From positions 1 to 8,392 of the forward strand of contig JAPLSP010000662.1 in NCBI GenBank assembly GCA_026398575.1: DNA of 8,392 nucleotides, given 5' to 3'. Position numbers and translations under genes: made by a program. The notes below the pieces were generated by a model. That model ran no database searches, was not told the origin of the DNA, and saw nothing but the letters and a program-made list of their open reading frames with translations. Below, piece by piece: positions 6,055 to 8,392 of the stretch. The DNA comes from Candidatus Sumerlaeota bacterium (lineage in GTDB: Bacteria; Sumerlaeota; Sumerlaeia; JADFCT01). Positions within the stretch are counted from its first letter, which is position 1, and each line of letters opens with the position of its first letter.

Positions 6055-7455
6055 TCAGCCATGCTGATACACATCCCAATCCAGATATTTGTCCAGCGCC
6101 TCGGCGACGGCGTCGGCCACCTGCGCGCGCGTGGCGGCCACGTGATGCTCGAAGCCGTTTTCACAGATGAACGCCATCAAGTCCTGCAGATCGGGAATCT
6201 GGCAGACGCCATAGCCGCCGAAGGTTTCGAGCGGATCGTCCGTGAAGTCGCCTTCGCCGACGTAGGCGCGGATATCGCCGACTTCGTCATCCGTCGAGAC
6301 ACGGCAATAGCTGAACGGCCCGGCCTGAATCCGCCCCATGATCGCTCCCCATGCCTTGTCTTTTCCGACCGCGCCCGCAATGATCGCCTGATAGTCCATC
6401 CGGTGGCTGATAAAGAAATCCTTGGGCAGGTTCGAGCAGTGGAACAAGACCGCCTTGTCGGGGTCTTCGCCGTAGTTGTTGTTCCAATCGAGCAGCGCGG
6501 CGGGACGGCCCGAGGCGGCTTGCAGCGCCACCATTCCGATCAAGCCCGTGATATCGGTCTCGCATGCGCTCGGCATCAGCGAGTTGGACATCATGCTCAT
6601 CAGCGAGCACGGAACGACGCCATAGAACATCTCCATCGAAGTCCAGCACTGGATCGCCGTGCCGCTCAGCCGGCAATCCTTCACCCATCCGTCAATCGCG
6701 ACGCCGAGTTTGGCCATCCGCATCAAGCCTTCCGGCGCCACGCTGGCCGTATCCGTATATTTCTGGATTGATTTAAGTTTCGCGGTGACGCGTCTATCCT
6801 TGTCGGCCATGCCTGTGGCCCATCCAAAAACCTCCGACAGGTCAACCGTCTCGATCGAGATGCCCGCGCGTTCGATGAGTTTCTCGCTGAAGCGGACCGT
6901 GTTGAAAGCGGCCGGACGCGCGCCGATCATTCCAAACCGCGCGTTGCGCAGCGCCTTGACCACGCGGCATGTGGCCGCGAAATCCAGCAAATCCTTATGG
7001 AAGGTTTCATTCTCGGGGTCCACCGTGTGCAGCGTCGTGATCGAAAACGGAATCCCGTATTGCTTGAGATTGTTGCAGACGGAAATCTTGCCGCAGAACG
7101 AATCGCGGCGGTTTTCGGCGGTCATGTGGGCGGCGTCGTCATTGAACGCATGAATCAGGATCGGCACATTCAGCCCCGACATGCGCATCACATTGGCCAC
7201 GGCGCGCTCATCGCCGAAGTTGGGCAGGGTCACCAGCACGCCGTCAATCTTTTCGCGGTTCTCCTTGAAGAGATTGGCGCACAAGGCCGCATCCGCCAGC
7301 GTCTCGACCGAGCCATGCTTGGTTACGGCTTCGGGCAACAGGATTGCCCTGATATTCGCTTTTCTCAGCGCGCTCAAGATCGCCTTGCGTCCGGTCTTGC
7401 ACAGCTGCGCGGGGAAGAATCCGCGATTGCCCACGATAACGCCGAGAGTGATCAT
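6055..7455 (-). CDS. L-fucose/L-arabinose isomerase-family protein (COG2407-like)
   Basis: This is a probable metal-dependent aldose-ketose isomerase, inferred to turn L-arabinose into L-ribulose for the AraB encoded next. The 466-residue protein resembles the L-fucose isomerase-like COG2407 group rather than classical AraA of about 500 residues. An N-terminal Rossmann-like half contains TLPNFGDERA (76-85) and HAFNDD (102-107). The catalytic half contains MPSACETDITG (294-304) with E299, LLDWNNNYGEDPDKAVLFHCSNLP (321-344, interrupted here only by wording) with D323 and H339, and FEHH (435-438). By analogy with the Glu/Asp/His metal site of FucI, E299, D323 and one of H437/H438 are candidate ligands. 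AAGGAGA sits 9 nt before the ATG. It is the first gene of the cluster. Fucose isomerase activity is the main alternative, but no fuculokinase is present and the neighbours are AraB and AraD. Confidence 0.85.
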   Translation of the reverse strand: MITLGVIVGNRGFFPAQLCKTGRKAILSALRKANIRAILLPEAVTKHGSVETLADAALCANLFKENREKIDGVLVTLPNFGDERAVANVMRMSGLNVPILIHAFNDDAAHMTAENRRDSFCGKISVCNNLKQYGIPFSITTLHTVDPENETFHKDLLDFAATCRVVKALRNARFGMIGARPAAFNTVRFSEKLIERAGISIETVDLSEVFGWATGMADKDRRVTAKLKSIQKYTDTASVAPEGLMRMAKLGVAIDGWVKDCRLSGTAIQCWTSMEMFYGVVPCSLMSMMSNSLMPSACETDITGLIGMVALQAASGRPAALLDWNNNYGEDPDKAVLFHCSNLPKDFFISHRMDYQAIIAGAVGKDKAWGAIMGRIQAGPFSYCRVSTDDEVGDIRAYVGEGDFTDDPLETFGGYGVCQIPDLQDLMAFICENGFEHHVAATRAQVADAVAEALDKYLDWDVYQHG

Positions 7456-7520
7456 TGTTATATGTCTCCTTCGGGGAGGGAATATGAATCCACGCTTATA
7501 GAATAATACTGAACACCTGT

Positions 7521-7549
7521 TTTATTTCACGCGCGTAAAGCTCCGTCAA
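7521..7549 (-). promoter_or_regulatory. Possible promoter and operator for the arabinose cluster
   Basis: On the minus strand TTGACG (7549-7544, five of six to the -35 consensus) is followed after 17 bp by AATAAA (7526-7521), a poor -10 match. The spacer and -10 are covered by an imperfect 16-bp palindrome, TTTCACGCGCGTAAAG (7525-7540), with a perfect ACGCGCGT core (7529-7536). A palindrome in this place would suit a dimeric repressor. TATTAT (7508-7503) is an alternative -10 but lacks a good -35. The gap from the isomerase gene to the tRNA (7456-7659) otherwise contains the isomerase ribosome site, the tRNA promoter and a leader inverted repeat. Confidence 0.28.
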
Positions 7550-7595
7550 GCCCTTTTTCTGAATGCGCTTTTTCCGGATGCGCGCAAATCTGGGT

Positions 7596-7625
7596 TTGAC
7601 ATGCCGCGAGGATTTTTAATAGACT
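7596..7625 (+). promoter_or_regulatory. Sigma-70 promoter of the tRNA-Gly gene
   Basis: A perfect -35 hexamer TTGACA (7596-7601) is followed after 18 bp by TAGACT (7620-7625, four of six to the -10 consensus). Transcription would start near 7632, leaving a 5' leader of about 28 nt before the mature tRNA at 7660. The perfect -35 and the orientation make this the best promoter candidate in the window. Confidence 0.55.
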
Positions 7626-7630
7626 GCGAT

Positions 7631-7646
7631 TTCGCGTTCACGCGAA
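7631..7646. repeat. Inverted repeat in the tRNA leader
   Basis: TTCGCG (7631-7636) and CGCGAA (7641-7646) form a perfect 6-bp inverted repeat around a TTCA loop. It falls at the predicted transcript start of the tRNA and would make a hairpin at the 5' end of the precursor. It could alternatively act as a DNA operator. It shares the 8-mer TTCACGCG with the palindrome upstream of the isomerase gene. Confidence 0.5.
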
Positions 7647-7659
7647 TCCTTCCGTCAGC

Positions 7660-7734
7660 GCGCCTGTAGCACAAGGGCTAGTGCATCGGCCTTCCAAGCC
7701 GAGGATACGGGTTCAATTCCCGTCAGGCGCTCCA
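7660..7734 (+). tRNA. tRNA-Gly (anticodon UCC)
   Basis: The full cloverleaf can be folded by eye. The acceptor stem pairs GCGCCTG (7660-7666) with CAGGCGC (7724-7730). The D stem is GCAC/GTGC around an AAGGGCTA loop. The anticodon stem is TCGGC/GCCGA around the loop CTTCCAA, which sets the anticodon TCC at 7693-7695. The T stem is ACGGG/CCCGT around TTCAATT. A discriminator U (7731) and an encoded CCA (7732-7734) follow. It reads GGA and GGG codons. The gene is transcribed toward the response-regulator gene, whose stop codon lies 1 bp beyond the CCA end. Confidence 0.96.
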
Positions 7735-7735
7735 C

Positions 7736-8135
7736 TCAAATAGCACCAAAAACAAGGCTTGGGGGCGGCGCTCCTTTATCCAGCAGCTCGCGGACGCGCA
7801 AGAGCAGAGTCTCCGGCTCATAGGGTTTGGCGATCATGGGAACGGCGCCTTCGGGGCGCAAGGGAGGAATCCAAAACACCAATACTATAACCGCTGCAAA
7901 ACAGGATGGGGAGTTGCGGGCATAACTGGCGGGAACGGTCATAAACGGTCTTGCCGTTGGCTTTGGGCATGATGACGTCCAACAACAGCAACTGAATCTT
8001 ATCCGGATGGCTTTCGAGTATCTGAATGGCTTCCTCGCCATCGCGCGCCGCGAGAGCGATATAGCCCGCGTCCGTTAAAATGCGAAGCGCCATTCCGCGC
8101 GCCATGTCGTCATCCACCACCAGGATTCGTCCCAT
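7736..8135 (-). pseudogene. Response regulator receiver protein, frameshifted
   Basis: This is a single-domain CheY-like receiver that would take phosphate from the histidine kinase encoded just upstream. The first frame runs from ATG 8135 with RILVVDDD (3-10), acid-pocket D8/D9, the phospho-acceptor D53 in LLLLDVIMP, and the conserved serine in LFCSGYS, then loses homology after VLDSSL. The expected continuation LRPEGAVPMIAKPYEPETLLLRVRELLD, interrupted for length only by its own motif IAKPY with the conserved lysine, is found in the next frame and ends at the stop codon 7736-7738. The break falls near 7859-7870 and fits one extra base, or two lost bases. A C-run (CCC or CCCC) lies at the break, so a sequencing or assembly error is quite possible. 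No DNA-binding output domain is present. The joined protein would be about 132 residues, a complete receiver. Confidence 0.8.
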
Positions 8136-8392
8136 CGCAGGCCTCCTCTATCGGCAAATCCAAATGAAAGCGGGTAAACCGGCCCGCTTGCGTTTCAACG
8201 GTCAAGTCGCCCTCGTGTTCCTGGGCGATCCCATAGCTGATAGACAACCCGAGGCCGGCGGCTTCCGAGCGGGACTTGGTCGTAAAGAACGGATCGAAAA
8301 TGTGGTCGCGCGCCTCGTCGGGGATTCCCGCGCCGTGATCTTCGACCGTTGTGCGCAGCCAGCGCCGGCCTTCTTTTTCCAGCGTCGTGGAA
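8110..8392 (-). CDS. Sensor histidine kinase, C-terminal part (cut by window edge)
   Basis: An open frame entering from the right edge encodes the end of a HATPase_c domain. Its N-box lies outside the window; the visible motifs are the G1 box [12 protein letters not shown], the F box [11 protein letters not shown] and the G2 box [18 protein letters not shown], where the first glycine of the usual GTGLGLS is replaced. The tail [12 protein letters not shown] is typical of the last strand of NtrB/PAS-type kinases. These residues bind the ATP used to autophosphorylate a histidine that lies upstream of the visible part. The stop codon (8110-8112) lies 26 bp inside the response-regulator gene, a translational-coupling overlap that pairs the two proteins. 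The sensed signal cannot be judged because the sensor region is missing. Confidence 0.9.
   Translation of the reverse strand, partial: STTLEKEGRRWLRTTVEDHGAGIPDEARDHIFDPFFTTKSRSEAAGLGLSISYGIAQEHEGDLTVETQAGRFTRFHLDLPIEEACDGTNPGGG

Noticed and set aside
5895..6164. Minus-strand frame with a KGPKGRKGPKGP-like stretch.
   Set aside because: The repetitive peptide is just the translation of the 9-bp DNA repeat and the frame overlaps the isomerase 3' end out of frame.
7764..7775. Possible attachment-site direct repeat of the tRNA 3' end (GGCGCTCC).
   Set aside because: Only 8 bases match, they lie inside the response-regulator coding sequence, and no integrase or other mobile-element gene is present.

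Overview
This GC-rich bacterial window is mostly one minus-strand L-arabinose (or closely related pentose) uptake and catabolism cluster. Read from high to low coordinates it runs: an L-fucose/L-arabinose isomerase-type protein (6055-7455), ribulokinase AraB (4223-5905), L-ribulose-5-phosphate 4-epimerase AraD (3368-4087), a small type II toxin-antitoxin pair (2832-3298), a YtfQ-like sugar-binding lipoprotein (1734-2681) and a YtfR-like double-NBD ABC ATPase (66-1568). Together the enzymes would convert L-arabinose to L-ribulose, L-ribulose 5-phosphate and D-xylulose 5-phosphate. The binding protein and ATPase would bring in the furanose form of the sugar. The transporter permeases are not visible and, if linked, lie beyond the left edge.

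Upstream of the cluster, a plus-strand tRNA-Gly(UCC) gene (7660-7734) has a recognisable promoter and a short inverted repeat in its leader. It converges on a minus-strand two-component pair. The histidine kinase is present only as its C-terminal ATPase end (8110-8392, cut by the window edge). It overlaps a receiver-only response regulator (7736-8135) whose reading frame is broken by an apparent one-base insertion. No AraC- or AraR-type regulator is visible.

The most unusual content is in the gaps between the sugar genes. Three gaps hold four different families of short degenerate tandem repeats: a 7-bp GATTNNN family in inverted arrangement (1570-1728), a 9-bp GTCGGACNN family (4147-4216), a 10-bp ACACGGACCN-like family (5951-5992) and a 9-bp GGGTCCCTT family (6006-6042). 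Each array stops a few bases from the stop codon of the upstream gene, and the 7-bp array fills its gap almost completely.

The organism cannot be named from this sequence. High GC, a lipoprotein-type sugar-binding protein, and many short intergenic repeats of several families recall uncultured environmental lineages such as the PVC group (Lentisphaerae/Kiritimatiellae) or Hydrogenedentes. That is an impression from memory, not a demonstrated assignment. I found no CRISPR array, insertion sequence or phage gene, and nothing that is convincingly a wholly new system.
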